44,934 bases of DNA from an uncultured Bacillota bacterium. GTDB taxonomy: Bacteria > Bacillota > Clostridia > Lachnospirales > Lachnospiraceae. Position 1 is the first letter of the stretch; each line of letters opens with the position of its first letter. A program made the translations under genes and the position numbers. Shown here piece by piece: positions 1-8,090 of this stretch. Location: contig CATWQE010000021.1 of assembly GCA_958352855.1 (NCBI GenBank), forward strand, positions 1 to 44,934, given 5' to 3'. The notes under the pieces are model-generated. The model saw nothing but the letters and a program-made list of their open reading frames with translations, had not been told where the DNA came from and ran no database searches.

Positions 1-27
1 ATTTTTTGTTAGATTTCTGATTTTTTC

Positions 28-55
28 TTGGTTTCGGGGAAAAATATGCTATAAT
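28..55 (+). promoter_or_regulatory. Sigma-A type promoter of the L,D-transpeptidase gene
   Basis: A TTGGTT -35 box (28-33) and a perfect TATAAT -10 box (50-55) are separated by 16 bases, with an extended TG two bases before the -10. The predicted start of transcription near 62 lies too close to the ATG at 70 for that codon to carry a ribosome site. This supports the ATG at 103. Confidence 0.75.
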
Positions 56-102
56 AGCCCATAGTTATTATGGAAAATACTGAGAGACAGGGGTTTTATA
101 GA

Positions 103-1515
103 ATGAAGAAGAAATTTGTCATAGGATGTACAGTGGCTGTTTTAGCCCTGGGAATGGCATATGGCGCGGGTGCATTTTATTATAAAGATAAATTTTTGCC
201 GGGAACTTCCATTAATGGACTGGATTGTGGAAATCTGACAGCAAAGGAAGCAGAAGAAAGAATTAGAAAAAACGTAGAAGATTATTCACTGGAACTTCTT
301 TTTAAAGAGGATAAGAAGGAAACGATTCAGGGAAGTGAGATTGCGTATCAATATGTGCCGGATGGAGGTATTGAGAAATTACAACAAAAACAGAATCCCT
401 TCTTGTGGATAACAGGTGTTTTTGGTCAGAAAAGAGAGTATCAGGCAGAGGAAGAAATTCAATTTGATGCAGAGAAATTGAAGGAAAAATTAGAAACGCT
501 GGAGCCTATGCAGGACGGAAATATGACGCCTCCCACCAATGCTTATATTGCCTTTGAGAATAATCAATTTGTAATAAAAGATGAAACAACGGGAACAGCT
601 TTAAATAAAGAAGCAGTGATAGAAACAGTAAAATCAGCAGTAGAAAAAAGTGAAAAAAAGTGGTCTGCCCAAGAGGCAGGAGTCTATCAAATGCCTTCTG
701 TAACCAAAGAAGATGCTACGCTGAAGCACCAGCAGGAGGTATGGAACAGTTGTGCGGCTGTCACAGTAACGTATACCTTTGGGGATAAAAAGGAGCTGTT
801 AGACGGCATGGTTGTAAAGGACTGGATGACTTATGATGAGGCTGGAAATTATGTAGAGAATATCCCAAATTTGCAAAAGAACATAAGGGCTTATGTGAAT
901 GCTTTAAGTGAAAAATATAATACTGTAGGACGCTCCAGAACCATTACCAGCACTGCCACAGGACAGCCTGTACAGGTGGATGGAGGAAGCTATGGCTTTC
1001 TGATTGATACGGAAAAAGAGTGTAAGCAGCTTCTTGCTGATATCCAGGCTCATGTTAATACTGTAAGAGAGCCGGTGTATGCCAGGGCTGGCGTTGCCTA
1101 TGGGGAAAATGACATTGGCAATACTTATGTGGAGCTTGATTTGACAGCGCAGCATCTTTGGTATTATAAGGACGGAAACATGATTATGGATACGGATTTT
1201 GTTTCCGGTACTTATTACAATGCAGACAGGAGAACACCAGGAGGAACCTATTATCTTTATTACAAACAGAGAGACCAGGTGTTACGCCCGGCGCCGAATC
1301 CTGATGGAAGCTACGACTATGAGTCTCCTGTGGACTACTGGATGCCCTTTAACGGAGGAATCGGTCTTCATGATGCTGACTGGAGATGGAAATTTGGCGG
1401 CAGCATTTATCTGTATAGCGGTTCTCATGGCTGTATTAATCTTCCGGTTTCTTTTGCAGGAAAGTTCTACGAAAGTATAGAAGCCGGATGTCCTATTGTT
1501 TGTTTTTACAGATAA
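103..1515 (+). CDS. L,D-transpeptidase (YkuD domain) with N-terminal peptidoglycan-binding-like region
   Basis: This membrane-anchored enzyme should make 3-3 crosslinks in peptidoglycan or attach molecules to it. The protein is about 470 residues from the ATG at 103, chosen because AGGGG lies upstream and the promoter sits too near the ATG at 70. An N-terminal Lys-rich stretch and a hydrophobic segment (about residues 5-25) form a signal anchor. The middle resembles the putative peptidoglycan-binding repeats (PG_binding_4) found before YkuD domains in Firmicutes. The C-terminal catalytic domain has the YkuD signature: a His in IGLHDAD, then SHGCINLP with the catalytic Cys near residue 444. 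It is a single gene with its own promoter, followed by the glpP promoter. The family call is firm; the physiological substrate is not visible. Confidence 0.93.
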   Translation: MKKKFVIGCTVAVLALGMAYGAGAFYYKDKFLPGTSINGLDCGNLTAKEAEERIRKNVEDYSLELLFKEDKKETIQGSEIAYQYVPDGGIEKLQQKQNPFLWITGVFGQKREYQAEEEIQFDAEKLKEKLETLEPMQDGNMTPPTNAYIAFENNQFVIKDETTGTALNKEAVIETVKSAVEKSEKKWSAQEAGVYQMPSVTKEDATLKHQQEVWNSCAAVTVTYTFGDKKELLDGMVVKDWMTYDEAGNYVENIPNLQKNIRAYVNALSEKYNTVGRSRTITSTATGQPVQVDGGSYGFLIDTEKECKQLLADIQAHVNTVREPVYARAGVAYGENDIGNTYVELDLTAQHLWYYKDGNMIMDTDFVSGTYYNADRRTPGGTYYLYYKQRDQVLRPAPNPDGSYDYESPVDYWMPFNGGIGLHDADWRWKFGGSIYLYSGSHGCINLPVSFAGKFYESIEAGCPIVCFYR

Positions 1516-1541
1516 TATGCAGGAATTTTACAGGGATTTTC

Positions 1542-1570
1542 TTGCAACCGGAAAATTCCTGTAGTATAAT
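1542..1570 (+). promoter_or_regulatory. Sigma-A type promoter of glpP
   Basis: TTGCAA (1542-1547), 17 bases, TATAAT (1565-1570) is a near-consensus promoter. It lies inside an inverted repeat, AGGAATTTT (1521-1529) and AAAATTCCT (1552-1560). That repeat could be an operator or the transcription end of the preceding gene. Confidence 0.8.
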
Positions 1571-1583
1571 AAAGAAGAGCAAG

Positions 1584-1635
1584 AGACAAGAACAGAGACT
1601 GCAGCAGCGGTCTTTTGGTCTTGTCTTATTCTTTG
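1584..1635 (+). promoter_or_regulatory. Hairpin in the glpP leader, possible attenuator
   Basis: AGACAAG (1584-1590) pairs with CTTGTCT (1620-1626), and an inner GAGAC/GTCTT stem adds to it. A T-rich but interrupted tail follows. The hairpin lies between the glpP promoter and the glpP start codon. Its outer stem nearly repeats the stem of the terminator before the dehydrogenase gene (AGACAAAG with CTTTGTCT), so GlpP may act on its own leader as well. This is an inference; the tail is weak for a terminator. Confidence 0.45.
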
Positions 1636-1678
1636 CCTGACAGATAACAGAAGAGAGAATCAGAAAAAGGGGAAGTCT

Positions 1679-2245
1679 ATGAGTCACAGATGTATGGAAG
1701 AATTTGAAGATTGTCCGGTCATTGCAGCTATTAAGGATGAAGAAGGGCTGAGAAAATGCATTCATTCAGAGATTCAGATTGTGTTTGTTCTGTATGGAGA
1801 CATTTGCAGTATTGGCGGTATTGTAAGCCGGTTGAAACAGGCGGGAAAGACTGTGATGGTTCATCTTGATTTAATTACAGGATTAAGCAGCAGAGAAATT
1901 GCAGTGACGTATTTGAAGGCTGTCACACATGCAGATGGGATTATTTCTACCAAACCGGCGGTCATCAGACAGGCAAAGGAAGAAGGGCTTTTTGCCATTA
2001 TGCGTTTTTTTGTGATTGATTCTATTGCTTTTGACAGTATTGAGAGACAGACAGAAAGCGTACATCCGGATATGATTGAGGTACTGCCCGGAGTCATGCC
2101 TAAGGTAATCCGCAGGATTTGCCAAAACAGCAGGGTTCCGGTGATTGCAGGAGGGCTGATTTCAGATAAAGAGGATATTATGGCTGCATTAAACGCAGGT
2201 GCAGTATCTATATCTACAACCAATCAGTCAGTGTGGTTTATGTAA
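1679..2245 (+). CDS. glpP: Glycerol-3-phosphate-responsive antiterminator GlpP
   Basis: GlpP is an RNA-binding antiterminator. In Bacillus subtilis, with G3P bound, it lets polymerase read through terminators in the leaders of glycerol genes. The 188-residue product matches the family length (about 190). It has the expected barrel-like sequence: VMVHLDLITGLSS near residue 60, then DGIISTKPAVIRQAKEEGL, EVLPGVMPKVI and PVIAGGLI, ending near ISTTNQSVWF. AAAGGGGAAG precedes the ATG. It has its own promoter and is followed at once by an intrinsic terminator and a G3P dehydrogenase-like gene, the usual order for its target. The call is strong. Confidence 0.94.
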   Translation: MSHRCMEEFEDCPVIAAIKDEEGLRKCIHSEIQIVFVLYGDICSIGGIVSRLKQAGKTVMVHLDLITGLSSREIAVTYLKAVTHADGIISTKPAVIRQAKEEGLFAIMRFFVIDSIAFDSIERQTESVHPDMIEVLPGVMPKVIRRICQNSRVPVIAGGLISDKEDIMAALNAGAVSISTTNQSVWFM

Positions 2246-2274
2246 AAAGAGAAAAAAGAGACGCTGGAGAATTG

Positions 2275-2330
2275 AGACAAAGCGGAAATAACATGGAGGT
2301 ATTCATGTTTCTTTCCCTTTGTCTTTTTTT
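2275..2330 (+). terminator. Intrinsic terminator before the G3P dehydrogenase genes, probable GlpP-controlled attenuator
   Basis: AGACAAAG (2275-2282) pairs with CTTTGTCT (2317-2324), and GGAAA (2284-2288) pairs with TTTCC (2312-2316). The 3' arm runs directly into seven Ts. It stands between glpP and the dehydrogenase start codon. In Bacillus this is the layout of leaders on which GlpP acts when G3P is present. The terminator is seen directly; GlpP control is inferred from position and from the shared stem in the glpP leader. Confidence 0.8.
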
Positions 2331-2349
2331 ATAGAAAAAGAAAGGAAGT

Positions 2350-3795
2350 ATGATGATGTATGATGTTGTTGTAATCGGAGCAGGTGTAATTGGAAGTGCT
2401 ATTGCAAGAGAATTATCCAGGTATGAACTAAAGACCATAGTTTTGGAAAAGGAGGAAGATGTGTGCTGTGGTACTTCAAAGGCAAACAGCGCCATTGTCC
2501 ATGCGGGGTTTGATGCAAAACCGGGAACATTAAAAGCGAAGATGAATGTAGAGGGAAGCAAACGTATGGAAGCGCTTTCTAAAGAGCTGGATTTTCCATA
2601 TAAGAGAAACGGTTCTCTTGTTTTATGCTTTTCTTTGGAGGATTTACCAAGGCTTCAGGCGTTAAAAGAAAAAGGAGAAGAAAACGGGGTTCAGGGACTG
2701 GAAATTATTTCAGGAGAAAGAATCTGGGAGATGGAGCCAAATCTGTCCAAAGAGGTAAAAGCGATGCTTTATGCGCCTGCAGGCGGCATTGTATGTCCTT
2801 TTAAACTGACCATTGCCCTGGCGGAAAATGCCAATGTAAATGGAGTAGAATTTCAGTTTCATACACAGGTAGAAAACATAAAAAAATGTGGAAAAGGTTA
2901 TGTGGTTCAGACCAATAAAGGTGTGTTTGAGACTTCCTTTGTTGTAAATGCAGCGGGGGTTTATGCAGATGTTTTCCACAATATGGTCAGCAGTAAAAAA
3001 CTCTCTATTACTCCAAGAAAGGGAGAATATTGTCTCATGGATAAAAAGGCAGGAAATTTTGTTTCCCATACGATTTTCCAGCTTCCAACTGCCATGGGAA
3101 AGGGAGTTTTGATTACGCCTACTGTCCATGGAAATCTTCTGGCAGGTCCTACTGCAGAGGATATTTCGGATAAAGAAGGTGTTCAGACTACAGCGCATGG
3201 AATCGAAAAATTATCCAGACAGGCAAGAGTCAGCGCAGAGCATATTCCCTTGCATTTGACCATTACTTCTTTTGCCGGGCTTCGGGCTACAGAGGCTGGG
3301 GGGGACTTTGTTTTAGGAGAACCAGAGGATGCGCCTGGATTTTTTGATGCAGCGGGAATTGAGTCACCGGGGCTGTCCAGCGCCCCTGCTATTGGAGTGT
3401 ATCTGGCAGAGGAAATCAGCCAAAAGGCAGGAGCAAAAAAGAAGGTAAATTTCCAGAGCACAAGAAAGGATATTCCCTGTATAGCAGAGGCATCAAAAGA
3501 GGAAATACAGGAGCTGATTGCAGAAGACCCGGCTTATGGAAATGTGATTTGCCGCTGTGAAACTGTTACAGAAGGGGAGATTTTAAATGCAATCCGAAGA
3601 CCTTTGGGAGCGAAATCCCTGGATGGTGTGAAACGCAGAACCAGAGCAGGAATGGGAAGATGCCAGTCTGGTTTTTGTTCACCCAGAACCATGGAAATAC
3701 TGGCAAGAGAGCTGGGTAAATCCCCATTAGAATTAACAAAAGCAGGAGGAACTTCTAATCTGCTTACCGGTGTTATAAAGGAAGAGTTCATTTAA
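2350..3795 (+). CDS. FAD-dependent glycerol-3-phosphate dehydrogenase-like protein with C-terminal BFD-like [2Fe-2S] domain
   Basis: This protein probably oxidises G3P to dihydroxyacetone phosphate as the catalytic subunit of a GlpABC-like complex. The N-terminal FAD site is VVIGAGVIGSAIARELS (about residues 6-22), followed by the DAO-type fold with HAGFD and the FAGLRATEAGGDFVLG region. Residues from about 395 on hold a BFD-like Fe-S domain with CRCE and a later CQSGFC, giving four Cys in a C-x-C...C-x4-C pattern. Three ATG codons (2350, 2353, 2356) follow AAAGGAAG; the first is used here, but the second has better spacing. The gene sits behind a probable GlpP-dependent terminator and 18 bases before the next oxidoreductase. 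Substrate assignment rests on context, since close relatives are annotated only as FAD oxidoreductases. Confidence 0.87.
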   Translation: MMMYDVVVIGAGVIGSAIARELSRYELKTIVLEKEEDVCCGTSKANSAIVHAGFDAKPGTLKAKMNVEGSKRMEALSKELDFPYKRNGSLVLCFSLEDLPRLQALKEKGEENGVQGLEIISGERIWEMEPNLSKEVKAMLYAPAGGIVCPFKLTIALAENANVNGVEFQFHTQVENIKKCGKGYVVQTNKGVFETSFVVNAAGVYADVFHNMVSSKKLSITPRKGEYCLMDKKAGNFVSHTIFQLPTAMGKGVLITPTVHGNLLAGPTAEDISDKEGVQTTAHGIEKLSRQARVSAEHIPLHLTITSFAGLRATEAGGDFVLGEPEDAPGFFDAAGIESPGLSSAPAIGVYLAEEISQKAGAKKKVNFQSTRKDIPCIAEASKEEIQELIAEDPAYGNVICRCETVTEGEILNAIRRPLGAKSLDGVKRRTRAGMGRCQSGFCSPRTMEILARELGKSPLELTKAGGTSNLLTGVIKEEFI

Positions 3796-3813
3796 AGGAT
3801 GGAGGAGAGCGTC

Positions 3814-5121
3814 ATGATAAGATATGATTTAATTGTTATTGGGGGAGGCCCTGCCGGACTGGCAGCAGCAGTTTCTGCAAAAAAACAGGGAATGGAAAAG
3901 GTGCTGATTTTAGAACGTGACCGGGAGCTGGGAGGGATTTTGAACCAGTGTATTCATAATGGATTTGGTCTTCATACATTTCAGGAAGAGCTTACAGGAC
4001 CGGAATATGCGCAGCGTTTTATTGACCAGGCAAAAGAATATAAAGTGCCTTATAAATTGAATACCATGGTATTAGATATTACACAGGAGAACAGAGAAAA
4101 AGTGGTTACTGCCATGAATCGGGAGGAGGGACTGCTGCTTTTGCGGACAAAGGCAGTGATTCTGGCTATGGGATGCAGGGAGCGTCCAAGAGGCGCCCTT
4201 AATATTCCTGGATACCGTCCGGCTGGGATTTATACAGCAGGAACTGCCCAGAGGCTGGTGAACATGGAAGGGTATATGCCAGGACGGGAAGTAGTGATTC
4301 TGGGCTCCGGTGATATTGGGCTTATTATGGCAAGGAGAATGACTCTGGAGGGGGCAAAAGTAAAGGTTGTGGCAGAACTCATGCCTTACTCCGGCGGCCT
4401 TCAGAGAAACATTGTGCAATGTCTGGAAGATTTTCAGATTCCTTTAAAACTAAGTCATACGGTGGTGGATATTCAGGGAAAGGAACGTGTCACCGGCATT
4501 ACCCTGGCACAGGTAGATGAAAACAGAAAGCCTATACCGGGAACCGAAGAATTTTATTCCTGTGATACGCTGTTGCTGTCCTGTGGGTTGATTCCAGAGA
4601 ATGAACTGTCTGGAAATATGGGGGTAGAATTGTCGCGAATTACCTCCGGACCTGTGGTAAATGAGAGTCTGGAGACCAATATTCCAGGGGTATTTGCCTG
4701 TGGAAACGTACTCCATGTTCATGATTTGGTGGATTATGTTTCTGAAGAAGCAGCAAAGGCAGGAAGCCATGCAGCAGAGTATATTCGCAGATGGGAGGAA
4801 CAGGATGAGCAGAAAAAGGAGGCTCCTGACATTCCCATTGAGACCCAGGGAGGCATCCGTTACAGTGTGCCACAGCTTATAAGACCAGAGCATATGGAGG
4901 AGAAACTGACAGTACGATTTCGGGTAGGAGCAGTTTACCGGAACGTATATATTAGTGTGTATGTAGGAGAAAAACGAATCATTCATAAGAAAAAAAGAAA
5001 GCTGGCTCCTGGAGAGATGGAACAGGTAATATTGAAAAAATCGGATTTGACAGCAGCAGAGGAATTGGATAAAATTGTTATGAAAATAGAGGAGGCAGAA
5101 GAATGGAAACAAGAGAATTAA
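3814..5121 (+). CDS. NAD(P)/FAD-dependent oxidoreductase, second subunit of the G3P dehydrogenase-like set
   Basis: This is a pyridine-nucleotide-disulfide-type oxidoreductase of about 435 residues that probably passes electrons from the G3P-oxidising subunit. It has an N-terminal FAD motif IGGGPAGLAAAVSA, an ATG motif near AVILAMGCRERPRG, a second Rossmann motif VVILGSGDIGLIMARR (about residue 155), and the late FAD contact GVFACGNVLHVHDLVDYVSEEA. The last 80 residues form a separate small domain rich in basic and charged residues. The start at 3814 is preferred over 3799 because GGAGGAGAG lies just before it. Its 3' end overlaps the next gene by 19 bases, which suggests translational coupling. 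No disulfide redox CxxC is apparent. Confidence 0.86.
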   Translation: MIRYDLIVIGGGPAGLAAAVSAKKQGMEKVLILERDRELGGILNQCIHNGFGLHTFQEELTGPEYAQRFIDQAKEYKVPYKLNTMVLDITQENREKVVTAMNREEGLLLLRTKAVILAMGCRERPRGALNIPGYRPAGIYTAGTAQRLVNMEGYMPGREVVILGSGDIGLIMARRMTLEGAKVKVVAELMPYSGGLQRNIVQCLEDFQIPLKLSHTVVDIQGKERVTGITLAQVDENRKPIPGTEEFYSCDTLLLSCGLIPENELSGNMGVELSRITSGPVVNESLETNIPGVFACGNVLHVHDLVDYVSEEAAKAGSHAAEYIRRWEEQDEQKKEAPDIPIETQGGIRYSVPQLIRPEHMEEKLTVRFRVGAVYRNVYISVYVGEKRIIHKKKRKLAPGEMEQVILKKSDLTAAEELDKIVMKIEEAEEWKQEN

Positions 5122-5468
5122 TCTGTATCAACTGCCCTTTGGGATGTGGGCTTACGGTGACTTTAGAGCAGAAAAAAGTGATAAAAGTAGAAGGAAATAC
5201 CTGTCCAAAAGGGAAGGAATATGCAGAAAAAGAGGTGACCGCGCCGGTTCGTATGCTTACTTCCAGTGTGCGTGTAAGCGGCGGAGTGATGCCGGTTGTT
5301 TCTGTAAAAACAGCTTCTGCAATTCCAAAAGAAAAGATAAAAGAATGTGCAGAAGCCCTGAAATCCATAGAAGTAAAAGCTCCTATAGTAATAGGTGAGG
5401 CAGTGGTAAAAGACCTTTGCCATACAGGAGTGGATTTAGTGGCTACCAGAAATGTACAGGCTGGATAA
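5103..5468 (+). CDS. DUF1667 protein, small Cys-motif partner of the oxidoreductases
   Basis: This 121-residue protein begins with a metal or Fe-S type motif, CINCPLGC (about residues 8-15), and a fourth Cys follows in NTCPKGKEY. The rest is a small beta-rich domain (VRVSGGVMPVVSVKT). DUF1667 genes usually follow this pair of flavoproteins in Clostridia and Thermotogae, where the three are treated as a GlpABC-like G3P dehydrogenase. The reading frame overlaps the preceding gene by 19 bases. A role as electron carrier or assembly subunit is inferred; no direct evidence is in the sequence. Confidence 0.85.
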   Translation: METRELICINCPLGCGLTVTLEQKKVIKVEGNTCPKGKEYAEKEVTAPVRMLTSSVRVSGGVMPVVSVKTASAIPKEKIKECAEALKSIEVKAPIVIGEAVVKDLCHTGVDLVATRNVQAG

Positions 5469-5478
5469 GGAGAAACAC

Positions 5479-6300
5479 ATGCTGGATTATACAGGGAAAA
5501 ATGCAGAGAAATTAAAAGAAAAAACATTATATCTCTTAGACATGGACGGAACCATTTATAACGAAAATGAAATTTTTGATGGCACCTTAGATTTTCTGGA
5601 CAGGATTCGGGCTCAGGGGGGAGAATATATTTTCATTACCAATAATTCCTCCAAATCAGTGGAGGATTATGTGGAAAAAGTAAGAAACATGGGGATTCAG
5701 GCAGACAAGGAAAATTTTTATACGTCCAGCCAGGCAACGGCCATGTATCTTCAGGAGCAGTATCCGGGACAGGTGGTTTACTGTATGGGAACAGCATCCC
5801 TGGTAGAGGAACTTCGCCAGGCAGGCATTGAGGTGGTGACAGAAGCAGATGACAGGGCAACTGTGGTTCTGCTGGGCTTTGATACAGAAAACACCTCTGA
5901 AAAAATCCGCAATACCTGTATCATGCTGGGGAAGGATGTGGCATATCTGGCAACAAATCCAGATTTAGTCTGTCCGGTGAGTTTTGGCTATATTCCGGAT
6001 TGTGGTTCCATGAGTATTATGTTAAAAAATGCCACAGGAAAAGAACCATTTTTTATTGGAAAACCAGAGCCGATTATGGTAAACTGTGTATTGAAGAAAC
6101 GAAACAAACGTCCGGAAGAAGCTGTGATTGTAGGAGACCGCCTGTACACAGATATTAAAACCGGTGAAAGGGCCGGAGTAGATACTATCTGTGTCTTATC
6201 AGGGGAAGCCTCCATGGAGGATATTCAGAATGGTGAGATAAAACCAACGTATATTTTTCAAAGTGTCAGGGAAATCTATCAGGGACTTTCAGAAGATTAA
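5479..6300 (+). CDS. HAD-IIA family phosphatase (NagD/AraL-like), possible glycerol-3-phosphate phosphatase
   Basis: This is a hydrolase of about 273 residues that removes phosphate from small metabolites. HAD motifs are in order: DMDGTIYN (motif I, nucleophile Asp), FITNNSS (II), GKPEPIM (III, Lys) and VGDRLYTDIKTG (IV). The C2-type cap lies between II and III, as in HAD-IIA. The ATG at 5479 has AAGGAG before it; an upstream ATG at 5452 would overlap the previous gene and lacks such a site. Its place as the last gene of the GlpP-controlled set suggests G3P or phosphoglycolate as substrate. HAD-IIA enzymes that cleave these are known (mammalian PGP, mycobacterial Rv1692), but the specificity here is inferred. 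Confidence 0.9.
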   Translation: MLDYTGKNAEKLKEKTLYLLDMDGTIYNENEIFDGTLDFLDRIRAQGGEYIFITNNSSKSVEDYVEKVRNMGIQADKENFYTSSQATAMYLQEQYPGQVVYCMGTASLVEELRQAGIEVVTEADDRATVVLLGFDTENTSEKIRNTCIMLGKDVAYLATNPDLVCPVSFGYIPDCGSMSIMLKNATGKEPFFIGKPEPIMVNCVLKKRNKRPEEAVIVGDRLYTDIKTGERAGVDTICVLSGEASMEDIQNGEIKPTYIFQSVREIYQGLSED

Positions 6301-6321
6301 CAAAAGCAGGAGACAGCACTT

Positions 6322-7044
6322 ATGAGATATCAGAATATAGAGGAAGGAGTCTTTCTCAAACGCCCCAACCGCTTTATTGCAGTGGTGAAGTTAAAGGGGG
6401 AGGAAGTGGTCTGTCACGTAAAAAATACAGGGCGGTGTCGGGAATTATTAGTTCCCGGCGCCCCTGTTTTTTTGGAAAAAAGTGACAATCCAAACAGAAA
6501 AACGCAATACGATTTAATCGCAGTACAAAAGGGAAAACGGATCATTAATATGGATTCCCAGATTCCAAACAAGGTAGTGGAAGAGTGGCTTTTACAGGGA
6601 AATCTCTTTGGAAAAGACGCCAGGGTGAAGCGGGAAGTTTCTTATGGAAATTCCAGGTTTGACCTTTACATTGAAACAGAAGAAAGAAAAATTTTTATGG
6701 AAGTAAAGGGGGTAACACTGGAAGAAAATGGTGTGGTACGTTTTCCGGACGCGCCTACCAAGAGAGGCGTAAAGCATATAAAAGAGCTGTGTAAGTGTAT
6801 GAAAGACGGATATGAAGCGTATATCATGTTTGTTATACAGATGGAGGATGTTTTATATTTTGAACCCAATTATGCCACACACCCGGAGTTTGGAAACGCT
6901 CTTTTGGAGGCGGAAAAAGCGGGGGTTCATATTTTAGCTTATACCTGTCAGGTAAGAAAAGACTTGATAAATCTGGCGAAACCTGTTAGGGTTTATGTAA
7001 ATGGAAAAGAAGAATCAGAGGAAGAACAGGAGACCGTATGTTAG
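6322..7044 (+). CDS. sfsA: SfsA family protein, DNA/RNA-binding nuclease-like
   Basis: The 240-residue protein has the SfsA layout. An N-terminal OB-like part (FLKRPNRFIAVVKLKGEEVVC, with conserved HVKNTGRCREL) is followed by a PD-(D/E)XK-like domain with SRFDLYIE and FMEVKGVTLEENGVVRFPDAPT. GRCREL and EVKGVTL are hallmark stretches of the family. Escherichia coli SfsA was named as a maltose regulator, and later structural work points to a nuclease fold; its real job is uncertain. GCAGGAGA precedes the ATG, and its stop codon overlaps mutY by 7 bases. Confidence 0.93.
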   Translation: MRYQNIEEGVFLKRPNRFIAVVKLKGEEVVCHVKNTGRCRELLVPGAPVFLEKSDNPNRKTQYDLIAVQKGKRIINMDSQIPNKVVEEWLLQGNLFGKDARVKREVSYGNSRFDLYIETEERKIFMEVKGVTLEENGVVRFPDAPTKRGVKHIKELCKCMKDGYEAYIMFVIQMEDVLYFEPNYATHPEFGNALLEAEKAGVHILAYTCQVRKDLINLAKPVRVYVNGKEESEEEQETVC

Positions 7045-8090
7045 AGCAGATTGTAGAGCCGCTTTTACAGTGGTTTGATGAGAATAAAAGAATTCTTCCA
7101 TGGCGTCAGGACCCTACGCCATATCATGTGTGGATATCAGAAATCATGCTGCAGCAGACCAGGGTAGAAGCGGTGAAAGCCTATTATGCACGCTTTACCC
7201 AGGCACTGCCGGAAGTAGCTGACCTGGCTGCCTGTCCCCAGGAGCGTTTGCTGAAACTGTGGGAAGGTCTGGGGTATTATAACAGGGTGAAAAACATGCA
7301 GAAAGCAGCTATCCAGGTCATGGAGGAATATGGAGGAAAACTGCCTGCAGATTATGAAAAACTGTTAAAACTGCCTGGAATCGGAAGCTATACAGCAGGA
7401 GCAGTGTCTTCTATTGCTTATGGAATCCCACAGCCGGCAGTGGATGGAAATGTCCTTCGGGTGATTACCAGAATCACAGAAGATCCGGAAGATATTTTGA
7501 AACAATCCATGAAGCGAAAAATAGAAGAGAACCTTCGGGCGATTATGCCAAAAGACCGTCCCGGGGACTTTAATCAGAGCCTTATGGAACTGGGAGCAAC
7601 CGTATGTGTGCCAAATGGAATGGCAAAATGTGAGGTGTGTCCTATCGCGCAGTTTTGCAAAGCCAGAGCTTCCCAAACCGTTCTGGAATATCCGAAAAAG
7701 GCGCCGAAAAAACAGCGGAAAATAGAAGAAAAGACGGTTTTGGTCATTCAAAACGGTCAGGAATTTGCCATTCATAAACGTCCTTCCAGGGGACTTCTGG
7801 CAGGTTTGTATGAGCTTCCAAATCAGGAAGGATATCTTAACAGAGAAGAAATTTTGTCCTATGTAAAGAAGCTGTCCCTGGTTCCTCTTCACATTGCAGA
7901 GGCGGGAGAAGCAAAACATATTTTTTCCCATGTGGAGTGGCACATGAAAGGATATTTTATTAAAGTTGCCTCCACAGAGGAGAAAAAAGTCGGTGATTTA
8001 ATCTTTGTAGATAAAAAAGAATCGAAAGGGAAATATCCCATTCCTGCCGCATTTGGAGCTTATAGAAAATACATTGAGGAGGACTTTTAG
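7038..8090 (+). CDS. mutY: A/G-specific adenine glycosylase MutY
   Basis: MutY removes adenine mispaired with 8-oxoguanine or guanine. The 350-residue protein shows PWRQDPTPYHVWISEIMLQQT near the N-terminus (catalytic Glu and the conserved QQT), the helix-hairpin-helix LPGIGSYTAGA followed by AVDGNVLRV (active-site Asp), and a 4Fe-4S loop with Cys spacing C-x6-C-x2-C-x5-C around CEVCPIAQFC. The C-terminal third is the NUDIX-like 8-oxoG recognition domain (HKRPSRGLLAGLYELPN and later FSHVEWHMKGY). CAGGAG precedes the start, and the next gene starts right after its stop. Confidence 0.96.
   Translation: MLEQIVEPLLQWFDENKRILPWRQDPTPYHVWISEIMLQQTRVEAVKAYYARFTQALPEVADLAACPQERLLKLWEGLGYYNRVKNMQKAAIQVMEEYGGKLPADYEKLLKLPGIGSYTAGAVSSIAYGIPQPAVDGNVLRVITRITEDPEDILKQSMKRKIEENLRAIMPKDRPGDFNQSLMELGATVCVPNGMAKCEVCPIAQFCKARASQTVLEYPKKAPKKQRKIEEKTVLVIQNGQEFAIHKRPSRGLLAGLYELPNQEGYLNREEILSYVKKLSLVPLHIAEAGEAKHIFSHVEWHMKGYFIKVASTEEKKVGDLIFVDKKESKGKYPIPAAFGAYRKYIEEDF

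Noticed and set aside
70..102. Longer N-terminus of the L,D-transpeptidase from the ATG at 70
   Set aside because: The promoter -10 ends at 55, leaving no room for a ribosome site before 70.
4450..5112. 220-codon open frame on the minus strand under the oxidoreductase
   Set aside because: It lies wholly opposite a convincing flavoprotein gene, is rich in Phe/Cys/His as antisense frames are, and shows no domain.
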